From Thalassia testudinum (lineage: Eukaryota > Streptophyta > Magnoliopsida > Alismatales > Hydrocharitaceae), in the NCBI GenBank assembly GCA_037157565.1, contig JAZHRO010000012.1, forward strand, positions 5,358,501 to 5,422,500: a DNA stretch of 64,000 bases, written 5' to 3'. The notes below the pieces were generated by a model. It did not search any database. It was given only the letters and a program-made list of their open reading frames with translations, and was not told where the DNA came from. Below are positions 45,982-57,366 of this stretch, in pieces. The position numbers were made by a program, and so were the translations under genes. Numbering within the stretch: the first letter of the stretch is position 1; every line of letters starts with the position of its first letter.

Positions 45982-47219
45982 ATCCCAAATGGCCGACTCT
46001 CCCTGAGACTTCACCCGCTGAAACACCCGACTCAAAAGAGGCACCAACCAAGGACCCAGAAATAGAACCAATCCACATTCAGACACCCTACCCTGAGGCC
46101 TTGGAAACAATCAAGAAAAAGAAGAATGTTGTGGAAACTGAGGAGCTATTGGAAATCTTTAAGCAAGTACAGATTAATATTCCGCTCTTAGAAGCCGTCA
46201 AACACATCCCCGCTTACGCCAAGTTTTTAAAGGATTCCTGTACACCCAAGCGTAAGCCGAGACCTCAAGCACCTAGGAAGGTTGTGTTCTCTGAACAAGC
46301 AAGTTTCGTAATATCAAGCAACCTTCCACTCAAGCGAACTGACCCAGGAGCGCCCCTGATTTCCTGCAATATCGGGGACATGACGTTTGGCAGAGAGCTC
46401 CTGGACTTAGGTGCTTCTATCAATCTAATTCCAACAACCCTGTACCACCAATTTGGTTTTGGAGAGCTGACACCAACCCCTTTCACCATCCAGCTGGCTG
46501 ATAAATCAGTGAAAACCCCGAAGGGGGTTGTCGAGGACGTGATTGTACGAGTCAAGGACTTCTATTTCCCAGTCGAATTTTTGGTGCTCGACATGGAAGT
46601 CCCTGAAAAACTACAGAACGCACCCATAATCTTAGGCAGACCTTTCTTAGCTACGGCTAAGGCAAACATTAATTGCGACACGGGATGTATGGAAATCACC
46701 TTCGAGGATAGGAAAATGCAATTGGATATCTTCCGGGCGACAAAGTCTTTTGATTGCGATTGCGTTGAGGAATATGATCCCGTGGAAACTCTAATCGAGG
46801 AATGCCTCACCCTCAGTTCTGTATCAGACCACCAAACCCGTCGTGACTATTCTGACCCGTCACCATCATTACCCGTGGACCTCTGTAAGGCTGAGTACCA
46901 TCACACGACACCATTTGAGGAGATCAATGTTGATCAACTCCCGCCCTTTCCCTTCCCATCGACTGTGTTTTCACCTGCACCTGAACTTAAACCATTGCCC
47001 GAGAATCTCAAGTATGTCTTCTTGGGACCTGACCAGACCTTCCCAATGATTATTAATTCTCATCTAACCAAGGATCAGGAACTCAGGTTGACTGCAACCC
47101 TTTCAGAACATCGGGCCGCCATTGGTTGGACCATTTCGGACTTAGGAGGAATTAGCCCCACCAATTGCACCCATAAGATTTACCTGGAAGACAGGGCACG
47201 ACGTTCCCGCCAAATGTAG
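45982..47219 (+). pseudogene. Element 2 protease and RT start
   Basis: It resumes in the same frame that was cut at 32642. EELLEIFKQVQINIPLLEAVKHIPAYAKFLKDSCTPKRK (46140-46258) corresponds to the gag-protease hinge of the other elements. The protease site reads LLDLGASINLIP near 46400-46435: Ser of the DSG triad is changed to Leu (one C-to-T step), which should abolish activity. VVEDVIVRVKDFYFPVEFLVLDME, IILGRPFLATAKANINC and an acidic linker follow. It ends at a TAG (47217-47219) that replaces Gln in the RQMQRRLNPN stretch. The frame is open upstream to 45927, inside LTR C, which is fortuitous. Confidence 0.88.
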
Positions 47220-48657
47220 AGACGTTTAAACCCAAACATGCGGGAGGTCGTTAAGAAAGAAATTATCAAGTGGCTTGATGCCGACATCATCTACCCTATC
47301 TCCGATAGCCCCTGGGGGAGCCCCACTCAAGTGGTTCCGAAGAAAGCTGGGCTCACTATTGTCACCAATGATCATGGCGAATCCATCCCCACTCGCACCA
47401 TCACCGCATGGTGGGTGTGTATTGAATATAGGAAGCTCAATGAAGCCACTAAGAAGGATCACTTCCCCTTACCATTCATTGACCAAATCCTTGAAAGATT
47501 GGCAGGGCAGAAGTATTTTTGCTTCCTGGATGGATATTAAGGATATAACCAAGTCGCAATTGCTCCGGAAGATCAGGAAAAGACCACATTCACTTGCCCG
47601 TATGGCATGTTTGCATTCCGTCGAATGCCGTTCGGGTTATGCAACGCACCTGCAACCTTCCAGCGTTACATGCTAGCCATTTTTTCAGAAATGGTGGGTG
47701 AATACTTAGAGGTCTTTATGGATGATTTCTCTGTATTTGGGAATTCATTCGACCATTGTCTGAGCAACTTGGAGAAAATCCTGAAACGATGTATCGAGGT
47801 TAACCTGGTGTTAAGTTAGGAAAAGAGCCATTTGATGGTTCAAGAAGGAATTGTCCTCGGTCACATCGTATCACATAGGGGGCGTCGAGGTAGATCGGGC
47901 TAAGGTTGATTTGATTTCCAAACTTCCTCCACCTAGCTCGGTCCGACAGATTCCCTCATTCCTAGGACATGCTGGCTTCTACCGAAGGTTCATTAAAGAC
48001 TTTTCCAAGCTTTCCAAACCCTTGACCAACCTTCTAGCCAACGACGCCATATTCCACATGTCTTCTGATTGCATCCAGGCTTATCACACCCTCCGGGACT
48101 TAGTCTCCACCGCACCTGTACTTCAACCCCCAGATTGGTCCCAGGACTTTGAGATTGTGTGTGATGCATCAGATTTTGCCATAGGCGCTGTCCTAGGACA
48201 AAGGCAAGATAAGAAGCCCGTGGTGATCTACTACGCGAGCAAAACGTTGGACGAGGCCCAACAAAATTATACGGTCACAGAGAAAGAGCTGCTCGCTGTA
48301 GTCTTTGGACTTCAAAAGTTCCAATCATACTTGTTGGGATCCCACGTGACGATTTACACTGACCATTCAGCCATCCGGCACCTGTTGGCCAAGAAGGATG
48401 CAAAGCCCAGGCTCATCAGATGGATCTTGCTTTTGCAGGAATTTGACTTGGAAATCCGAGACAAGGCCGGATCAAAGAATGTGGTGGCTGACCACTTGTC
48501 TAGACTTCATCCAGACCACATTGGACCCTCCCTACCTCTATCTGACGCCTTCCCTAATGAACACATTCTGGCTGTGCAAGACAAGAGAATGCCATGGTAT
48601 GCTGATTATGTCAACTACCTAGTTGTAGGACAAACCCCACACAGCTGGTCTAAATAG
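47220..48657 (+). pseudogene. Element 2 reverse transcriptase and RNase H
   Basis: RRLNPNMREVVKKEIIKWLDADIIYPISDSPWGSP opens RT; WVCIEYRKLNEATKKDHFPLPFIDQILERL, the TAA at 47538 inside the GYSGYNQ stretch, PFGLCNAPATFQRYM, and the catalytic FMDDFSVFG near 47720 follow. A TAG at 47817 replaces Trp. A frame change near 47870 leads to 47851-48657, a clean RNase H frame: [72 protein letters not shown]. The frame ends in TAG at 48655. This is the best preserved RNase H of the window. Confidence 0.9.
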
Positions 48658-49848
48658 CAATGGGACAGGTTCTTGGCTGAAGCCAAGCACTATTTCTGGG
48701 ATGATCCCATGCTGTTTCACCTCTGTGCTGACCAGATCATCAAGAGGTGTATCCCCGAAGACGAGGTTTAGAGTGTGCTTTCCTTCTGTCATGACCAAGC
48801 TTGTGGTGGCCACTTCTCTGGAAAGAAAACAGCTGCAAAAGTTTTGCAGTCTGAATTTTACTGGACATCCCTATTTAAGGACGCAAACAACATTGCCAAG
48901 ACTTACTCACGCTGCCAAACGCTGGGGACCATGACCAAGAAAGATATGATGCCCCTTCAGCCCATTTTGATTGTCGAAATCTTCAACATTTGGGGTATCG
49001 ATTTTATGGGCCCCTTTCCACCATCCAACGGCTTCGAGTACATCCTGGTCTCAGTAGACTATGTTTCCAAATGGATTGAAGTCGTCGCCATCTGCCGATG
49101 CGATCACAGGACTGTTATGGACTTTGTTAAGAAGAACATCTTTTTCCGATTTAGAATACCCAAGGCCATGATCAGTGATGGTGGAAGTCATTTTATCCAT
49201 TCCCAATTTCGTACCCTACTTAGAAAATACGGGGTGAACCACCTCATTGCTACCCCATATCATCCGCAAACAAATGGGCAGACCGAGGTCTCAAATAGAC
49301 AAATCAAAAATATTTTACAGAAGACTATGAGACCTGACAGGAAAGACTGGTCCACACGACTTGATGATGCCCTGTGAGCATAGAGGACCGCTTTCAAGAC
49401 CCCGATAGGCATGTCAGCCTGCCATCTTCCTGTCGAATTGGAACACCAGGCTTACTGGGTTGTCAAGCAATGTAACATGGATCCCCAATTAGTCGATGCG
49501 CAGAGGACGCTCCAATTATCTGAGCTCGGAGAAATTCATCAGGACGCCTTTGACAATAGTCGACTGTATAAGGAGAAAATGAAAGCCGTCCACGACCGAC
49601 TCATTCATAGAAAAACCTTTGAGCCTAACCAGCAAGTTTGGTTGTTTGACGCACGCCTAAAACTCTTCCCGAGGAAACTCAGGACCAAATGGACAGGACC
49701 ATTTTGGGTGGTTAAGCCCTACTCTAATGGGGCGATCGAAATCGCTGATCCTAACACTGGACACACTTTTATAGTTAATGGTCAAAGATTGAAGCACTTC
49801 CTGGCTCAGGTTCCCCCAAAGGAAAGTGTCACCCTCGTTGAGGGTTGA
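48658..49848 (+). pseudogene. Element 2 integrase
   Basis: Zinc finger HH (FCHDQACGGHFSG) is present; the first Cys of the CC pair is changed to Tyr (TYSRCQTLG near 48900). The catalytic triad is complete: IWGIDFMGPFP, MISDGGSHF, HPQTNGQTEVSNR. A TAG is at 48768 and a TGA plus TAG near 49375-49383 disrupt LWAYRTAF. At about 49415 eight codons between GMS and ACHLPVE are missing compared with elements 1 and 3, an in-frame deletion. The C-terminal module ends in LVEG at 49848. Confidence 0.88.
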
Positions 49849-51196
49849 CACGGAGCATTGCCCAGCTGGAGGCATTAAACTCAGCGCTTCCTGGGAGGTA
49901 ACTCAGAAGATTCAGATTGATCCGGTATTTTACGTTACTCAGGTACTATCTTTTTGAACCCTTATGCATCCATGTACTTGCCAATGAGGACATTGTCCAA
50001 CTTAAGCATGGGGGGATGGTAAATTGCATAATCCTGAGTTCATTTAATTAGTCTGAATAAATAAATAAATAAATAAAAATTGAATTTAGGAAGAAAACTT
50101 AGGCATTAGAAACTTGTCAACGGTGGGAAATAATACAAAAAGAACTTAAACACTTAGACTTTTCAGGCCTTCAGGCTTAATCAGCCCTGGTGTCCATTAA
50201 AATATGGATTTAGCTTCGAATCCTTGCAACCTTAAGCTATTCTAATCCACCTACTAAATAAGGTGATAAGTATACGACTTATCAACTCACCCTCTAACTC
50301 TGAAAAACTTTGAGTCTAAGCATCTGCACACATTTTTGCACAGATTCACTCCTCGGAGATTTTGACAGAAATTGGGTAGCTAATGAACTCTCTAGGGTGG
50401 TATGGCTGGCAAGTTGTCGTGGGTAACAACCCATTGATAGGTTATCCAGAACCCAGCCACAGACCATTTCTTCTTCATTGCCTTTAGGTACATTTGAGAT
50501 CAAGGAAGCCACCTACAAAAAAAAAAGAAGAAGAAAAGAAAATAAACCACACTTCACCGCACAAGTATGGCTGGTAAGTGATCGTGGGTAACAGCCCATT
50601 GGTCGGTTGTCCAGAGCCCAGCTCAATAACTGCACAAAAAAAACCAAAAACACTTAAGGAAGAAGCGGGGAAGTAGTACAAGCCGGGGAGATATACACTG
50701 GAAAAATCCTTGTGTTGACCCCAATTAAAATAAACGTAGGGAGAAAGCTACCAATAGAACAAATACACCTTCAGGCAAATATATTTCCTCTTAAGGTCAC
50801 CTGGGGGCGTAGAAACCCGAAGTCTGTCTGAATTATCGTTAAGTGAGTCTATCACAATCTTCACACCAAGATGCTTAGCACTTAGGGTTTTGACCGAGTT
50901 TTAGGTGGGTTGGGTAGCCATAAAAAGTTACCAACCCACACTGAATTCCGAAAAAATTCTAAAAATATATATATACATACACATATGTATAGTTATATTC
51001 ATTAAAGCAAGGATTCAGGCGATTCGTATTTTGGCAGACACCCAGGTGCTGCTTAGTCTTTGTAGATTAAGATTTTGGTATATTTCCTCCTATTAACAAG
51101 TGACGAAGTGTCTAAGCAATTACTTCTTAAATTCTGAAAGAAAATAAAGGCTAGAATAACCTTGCTAGGGACTAGCAAGGAGTAAGCATGGGGGTA
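49849..51196 (+). other. Element 2 3' noncoding region
   Basis: A purine tract AGCATGGGGGG (50005-50015) follows integrase and the polypurine tract AGCATGGGGGTA (51185-51196) abuts the LTR. A 58 bp direct repeat occurs at 50400-50457 and 50565-50622. An (AATA)n tract is at 50056-50080. No supported ORF. Confidence 0.7.
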
Positions 51197-52531
51197 TGAC
51201 AACACTGCACAAGGGGGTGATAATTATGTTAAATAGGGCCCATCTTAAGAATAAAAGGCACAACATAAGTAGAATGGGAGCATTGCATGCATCATGTACC
51301 AAGATTGCTCATAAAATTGTATTAATGGCCATTTGTGTAAGCACTTGTCAAAGCAGGCCTCAGATGAGCAATCGGACCATACGGATGGACTCAGAACGAT
51401 GAACGGAGTCCAACAGACTCAAAATCGGCCAAATCCGACATCCGGAGCTCCTACAATGGGCCCAAGAAGTTTTGACCGTTGATTTGGTGATCAACGACCC
51501 TCATTGCTCCACATCACCCCCGCTCCACCGCTCACCACTTCAACCATCAGCTGAGATCAAATCTCAGCCGTCAATCTTCGATCGGATGGCCGAGAACCAT
51601 GTGGCTGCCGCGACAAAGCGTGGTCACAATGCAACGGTTAGCGTGCACACCCGCACGCACGTGATGCGGGTTCGAGCCGCACGGTGCGCAAATTGAAGAT
51701 GAAGGAAGTGCGCGGCCAAATTGGGCCGCCGATCAGCAGCAGGCGGTCGAGATCGTGGCGAGCCCACAGATCGCGAGCGCCCACGCGCGCGCGCACGTCG
51801 GGTGACGACGCTCGCGCACACGCGCGCCCGAGGCGCGATCCAAGCACATCCAACGCAGCAGCCGCGAATCGAGCACGAAGAAGAACGGCGCGGGCGGTTG
51901 ACCGGCGGGCTGGAGGGCTTCACCGACGCTTTTGGAGTTGGTTTAACGACGTCCCAGACGTCGCTAAAGCCCCTTCTTCTTTTAGAAAGCCCTTAACCCT
52001 ATTTAAACCCCCTCCAACCACTCATTCAAGGTATTCACTTCTCTTGCAACTACTCCACCCCTCTCTTAGCTAGCTTTAGGCCCTCTTGTAATCGCCGGAG
52101 ACGACAAGTCGCCGACGGAGCCTCCACCGCCGTGGCTGCCTCGTCGCTCTCCCTCCTCTCTCTCTCTCTTTTAAGCTTTCCATTGCTTTTGTTTGAGCAT
52201 GTATTTAATGTTGTAAGCTATGAACTAAAAGTGCATGATTAATGAAGTTATTTTATGGTCAGTTGTTACTTTAATTTCTGTTTAAGTTGCATGATCAAAC
52301 AAGAAACACTCTAACCCTAATCTCTCTCTCTATCTCTCTCTCTCGCTTTTCAAACCACACCTCCGCAAGAAAACTCCGCGCTTTCCGTGACAACAAGTGA
52401 TAAGAAAAATCCGATTTTTACACCTCCCTGAGACTGACACTCGGACTCACCTCTGTTTATTTACTTTAAAACCGGCGTTGCAAGTGCGACTATAACAACA
52501 CTTCTTAACACACACGCACAAGCGCACGTCA
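51197..52531 (+). repeat. Element 2 3' LTR (1335 bp)
   Basis: Starts TGACAACACTGCAC and ends CGCACGTCA, followed by the GTCAT duplication. It lacks about 60 bp present in the 5' LTR, mostly between 51740 and 51860. Confidence 0.95.
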
Positions 52532-52536
52532 GTCAT

Positions 52537-53450
52537 CATATTCGTTCCCTACCTAGTGCCGAGAGTAGGCACTTCCACCAAATAGGCCACCCAAGATCCT
52601 CTTGGTCATCCCTAAAAGTCCTAAATGATGCCTTATGAATAAAAGTATGTATGTCGTGTTGAATTGTTGCATTATGTTATGTTGGTAACGCCATTGTGCC
52701 AGTAGATATATATATTGAAAAAAAAAAGCATACAAAAGAGATATTCGTTTGTGAAAAAAAAAAAGTGTTATGTTAAGAAGTTTGAGTTATGTAAGTTCAA
52801 ATGTTTTGAGACAAAAACACCTACCATCCTCATAAACCACCAAATACAGCCTTAACCTATTTTTTTTCTGTATTTCTGACCGTCTGAATACGGGCTGAGG
52901 AGTCTAACTTAGTCGTAGGGTTATTAGAACCTAATTAAAGTGTAATGCCATGTAAATCCACCAAATACAGTTGCAAATCTGGTAAGATGTGAGCTCAGGA
53001 AGAAAAAGAAAAAGTACAAAAGATTAAAAAGAGCATAGTTTCCAGCCCTTCTCTAAGTTAAGTTATTCAATAGTCTAATAATCTAGATTCTGAAATACTA
53101 GTCTCCATGTAGCACTAGAAGAGAGTGAGCCACCAAATATAAATCCAGTTAACTTAGACATCTACTACCTAAGCCAAAAGCCGGGGCTAAAATTAGAACA
53201 TAGTTTATATCCCTGAGAGAAGAGGTTTGCCTATCCCAATAGAATTTTACTAGGGGTTAAGTACAAACTTTAAATGTGTATCGATTCTTCGCTTGGATCC
53301 GTTGCAGAAGCTATAACACTATATATTCATGGTTATTTGGATTCTAACTATTTGGATGAAACAAAAAGAAATAAACCTTTAGTAAACTCTTGATACAATG
53401 CATTTAGTCTTGCACTTGCTAGGGATTAGCAAGATTTAGGCATGGGGGTA
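52537..53450 (+). other. Element 1 3' noncoding region, right part
   Basis: Continuation of 27523-28344 after element 2. CCACCAAATA recurs at 52575, 52837, 52958 and 53130. The polypurine tract GGCATGGGGGTA is at 53439-53450. Confidence 0.75.
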
Positions 53451-55074
53451 TGATTGCGTAGCAATCATAAACCCTAATTCACCTGAATTAAGGTAGAACC
53501 TAGCTTAACATGGGCATTCTGCATGCACACACATCATACTTCACATCTTAGATGAGTTATATGTTTTATACGTAATAATGTGCTATTTGAGAGGTATTAT
53601 TAATTGCAGGTAATCCGAGGTTGCGGATGAGGATTCAACCTTATGGATCTATTTGAAATAACGACGGGAGTCCAACGCATCCAAGAGTGCATTAATCAGA
53701 CTCCCATAACACCATGGGGAGTCCGTAGAAGAAGTAGGAGCCAAGGGGAAATTAAAGAATATCTGGACCTCAGATGACAAATCCAACCACGCGGATGGAT
53801 CTGGATTGACGTTCGCAGTCCAACGGTGTAGAAATCAACTTAATCGGAGGCCTACGTCATCAGATACAAGAAGAAGATGGACGGCCATGATGGCGCCACG
53901 TGGTGCCATCATAGCCGCCCCTCACCGCGCATCAATTTGGAAGGAGAACCGCAGGCTGTTGGATCATCATCCAACGGCCACGATCGTAGCCACGTGCCTG
54001 CCCTCAACCGCATCATCAAAAGAAACGAAATCTCGACCATTGGATTCCCATCCAACGGCCAAGAACACGCCCCAACAAAACCTACACGCAACCAACTCGT
54101 GAGAGTAGCGCGTTGGTTAGCGCTCTCTCCACGAGACGAGCACGCGAGATCGAATCGCACCCAATGTGGAATTAGGAGAAGCAACGAGTGCAGAGGGTAT
54201 TCAACCGTTAGATCTCCATCAAGTGGCTCGACAGCGAACCCATGGCAGGTGCGGGAGCGTTGGATGTAGACGTGCATGATGATGAGTGTGGAAACGCGTG
54301 AGAGCGCGCTTTAAGATTTTCAAGGCATGATCGAGCGCGCGTTTAAGCTGTCCAATCTTATGACCGGACAGCTTACGATTGGGCACTCAGAAGAGGTGAG
54401 CGGCGAAGGAGAGGAAACGAAGGCATGCACATGGGTGATCTGCAGCCTTGCAATGCAGGATGGAGGCTCACAGGCTACCACATGGCAGCACCAGATTCAA
54501 CTAGGGATAAAAGAAGGATTTGGAAGGCTTAATCAGGGTCGTTGATCTCCCGATCAACGGATCTGATTAATCCAAGGCATTTGCATGGATTTAAGGGGCC
54601 AAATGCCTTCTTTACCTCCCCACCAAAGCTATGAAAAGAGGCCAAAGGGCCCCCCTTTGAAAGCACTTCTCATATTCTCTTCTTCTTCCCATCTTCTCTG
54701 CATCCATCTCTGCACCTCCGTCTAAAGCATCCGTTGGACCACCCCGATGAATTGTTGCTACTCTTCTCAACCTCTCCAAAAGGCCACCACGAACTACCCG
54801 TGGTGCCCTCGTTCTGTTAGATTAGTAGTATTTTATTTTCATGTTTTCATTCTATTACATATATCAAATTCAATCTCTTTGTAATGTAAATATTGTGATT
54901 AATTGTTTCTATTCTTTAGTAATCATATTGAGAACAAGTGTATGAAATCAAAAGTGCTTTCTGCCTCCCTGTGATCGACCAGGACTCACCAAGTTCCATT
55001 AATTTATTTGCTCGAGACGTATTTCACATTATACTACAACATATTAATTTTCTACGCGATCTACTCTGCGAACA
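53451..55074 (+). repeat. Element 1 3' LTR (1624 bp)
   Basis: Starts TGATTGCGTAGCAATCA, a perfect tip palindrome, and ends GCGAACA before GTGTG. The G-box palindrome is at 53889-53910. The TATA box is changed to TATGAAAAG (54630). Confidence 0.95.
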
Positions 55075-55079
55075 GTGTG

Positions 55080-56850
55080 CAATAGGAAGAGAAAATGGAG
55101 CATGATGGGACATAAAGTGCTCATGTTGCTACTTCCTCTAACAACAAGTGCAAGGGAAAGAAAAAGGTTACAGAAGATGCAAATACAACTTCCCAAAAGA
55201 AGTAAAAAGGGAAGGCTGTAGAGTCTTCCAAATCAGGATGCTTCTTCTGTGGAGCTAAGGGGCACCAAAAGAAGCATTATATCAATTACCACGCCTGGCG
55301 TGCTAAGAAAGGTACGACTCTCAATTTGGTTTGTACGGAAATTAATTTCGCTTCGGTACCTCAGCACACTTTGTGGTTGGATTCAGGTGCTACCACTCAC
55401 ATAAGTATGTCTATGTAGGGTTGCCTAACCTGCCAAAGGCCAAATGATGCTGAAAAATTCATTTATGTCGGGGACAAGATGGCTGTAGAAGTTGAAGTTA
55501 TAGGGAAGTTTAGATTATTGATGAAAATCAATTCTTATTTGAATTTAAATGAAACTTTTCTAGTACCATCTTTTAGAATAAATTTAATTTCTGTTTATGT
55601 ATTGGACAAATGTGGTTATCATTGTTCATTTAGAGATGAAAAGGTTAGTTTATATTTAAATTCAAATATGGTTGGTTCTGGTTTTCTATCTTGTTATGAT
55701 AATCTTTATTGTCTTAATACTATAGCTTTTTATAATGAATCTTTACTTTTGGATACACGTGGTGTGAAAAAAAAATTAGAAAATGAATCTTCAGCTACTT
55801 TATGGCACAAGAGATTAGGTCACATCTCTAGAAGGAGAATTGAGAGACTTGTGTCCAATAGAATTTTAGACTCCTTAGACTTTTCTGATTTCGATCAGTG
55901 TATAGAAGGTATTAAGGGGAAACAAACCAACGGTAGGAAGTTTGAAGCTAATAGGTCAAATAGTGTCTTGGATGCGATTCATATGGATATCTGTAGGCCA
56001 TCTCCTACGCCTGCATGAAATGGTCAGCAGCATTTTATCACATTCATAGATGACTACTCAAGATATGGTTTCATCTACCTAATTCATGAAAAAGTACAGT
56101 CACAGAACATGTTTAAAAATTATAAAGTCGAAGTTGAGAATTAACTCGACATAAGGATTAAATCCGTGAAATCTGACCGTAGTGGAAAATACTATGGCAG
56201 ATATGATGTATTAGGTGAACAACGTATAAACCATTTGCCAGGCTCCTAGAGGAATGCGGTATCGTTCCTCAGTACACCATACTGGGTTCGCCCACTATGA
56301 ATGGTGTTGCTGAGAGACGAAATAGGACGCATAAGGACATGATCAAGAGTATGATTGCTCATTCTTCCTTACCAAATTCACTTTGGGGAGAGACTTTAAA
56401 GACTACAACTTATATTCTGAATAGAGTTCCAACCAAGGCAACTAACATGACCTCATATGAGCTATGGATTGGATGGAAGCCCAGTCTTAAGTATTTTCAT
56501 GTGTAGGGATGTCCAGTTGAGGCTAGGTCTTATAGGCTAAATGAAAAGAAGCTGGACACAAGGACTGTTAGCTATTATTTTTTGGGGTATTCTGAAAGGT
56601 TAAGAGGTTATAAATTTTATGATCCCAAAACTAAGGTTATATTTGAGTCTGGTAATGCCAAGTTTTCTGAGAGTGTTGAGCTTGCCCAGGATAATAGGGT
56701 TAAAAACTTTATCTTTGAAGAGGAAAATATAGTTATTCCTTCTGGAGTTTCTCAGGTTGATGAGGAACATGTCTTAGACATACTTCAAGACAACTCCAAT
56801 GAAGACAATGATACGATTTTAGCCCCTGTAGAGTAGCCTCAGACACATAC
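55080..56850 (+). pseudogene. Copia gag zinc knuckle, protease and integrase
   Basis: The gag frame resumes after the element 1 insertion with an in-frame TAG at 55083. The zinc knuckle CFFCGAKGH (near 55230) lacks its last Cys, which is Tyr. The protease triad is intact in LWLDSGATTHIS near 55372-55407. Integrase: WHKRLGHIS near 55803, CIEGIKGKQ near 55900 in place of the paired Cys motif, then MDIC, a TGA at 56016 where Trp belongs, FITFIDDYSRYGF near 56037, VKSDRSGKYYG (decayed) near 56167, and [14 protein letters not shown] at 56300. A TAG at 56504 replaces Trp in HVWGCP. The Asp/Glu-rich end (56700-56835) is the usual spacer before RT. Confidence 0.87.
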
Positions 56851-57366
56851 AGAAACTGTGCCATTAAGGATCCACTAAAGAAAGGAGTGCCAATGTGATA
56901 TTCCTTCAGGAGTATAAAACGAACATTGGGGTGATGGAAGATGATCCTACCAGCTTCCGTCAAGCAATGGAAAGTCCGAATCATGAAAAGTGGATTGAGG
57001 CAATGAAAGAAAAAATGAAGCAAATGAAAGACAATAACGTTTGGGATGTTCCACTAGTAGAAGGTACGAAACCTGTTGGTTACAAATAGATTTTTAAAAC
57101 CAAATGGAATTCAAAGGAAAAGTGGAATGATACAAAGTGTGTCTTGTCGCTAAGGGCTTTACCCAAAAGGAGAGCATTGACTATAAGGAGACATTCTCTC
57201 CTGTTTCTTCTAGAGATTTATTGAGGGTCATAATGGCACTTGTGGCCCACTTTGATCTTGAGTTGCATTAGATGGATGTGAAGATTGCATTTCTTAATGG
57301 TGACATTGAGGAAACCATTTATATGGCTCAACCTGAACATTTTGTTACAGGTGATCCAAAAGGCAT
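56851..57366 (+). pseudogene. Copia reverse transcriptase, first part
   Basis: DDPTSFRQAMESPNHEKWIEAMKEKMKQMKDNNVWD opens the RT domain. A TAG (57087) replaces Trp in YKWIFKTK, and a frame change near 57110-57130 is followed by VAKGFTQKESIDYKETFSPVSS. MDVKIAFLNGDIEETIYMAQPE follows at 57272 after another TAG. The RT is cut after GDPK at 57366 by a solo LTR. Confidence 0.87.

Larger units (their letters stand above)
28345..52531 (+). mobile_element. Athila-like Ty3/gypsy element 2, with nested element 3
   Basis: Bounded by a perfect GTCAT duplication (28340-28344 and 52532-52536). LTRs are 28345-29739 and 51197-52531. Internal order is priming site, leader, gag (cut by element 3), protease, RT, RNase H, integrase, 3' noncoding region and polypurine tract. 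Without element 3 it measures about 10.8 kb, the usual Athila size. It sits in the 3' noncoding region of element 1. Confidence 0.92.
13688..55074 (+). mobile_element. Athila-like Ty3/gypsy element 1 (outer), with nested elements 2, 3 and 4
   Basis: Bounded by a perfect GTGTG duplication (13683-13687 and 55075-55079). Its LTRs are 13688-15315 and 53451-55074. The inner part runs priming site, leader, gag, protease, element 4 remnant, reverse transcriptase C-terminal part, RNase H, integrase, 3' noncoding region (split by element 2) and polypurine tract. The first part of the reverse transcriptase is missing. Without elements 2 and 4 it is about 11.3 kb. Athila assignment rests on the tRNA-Asp priming site, pol motifs and the long 3' noncoding region. 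Confidence 0.9.
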
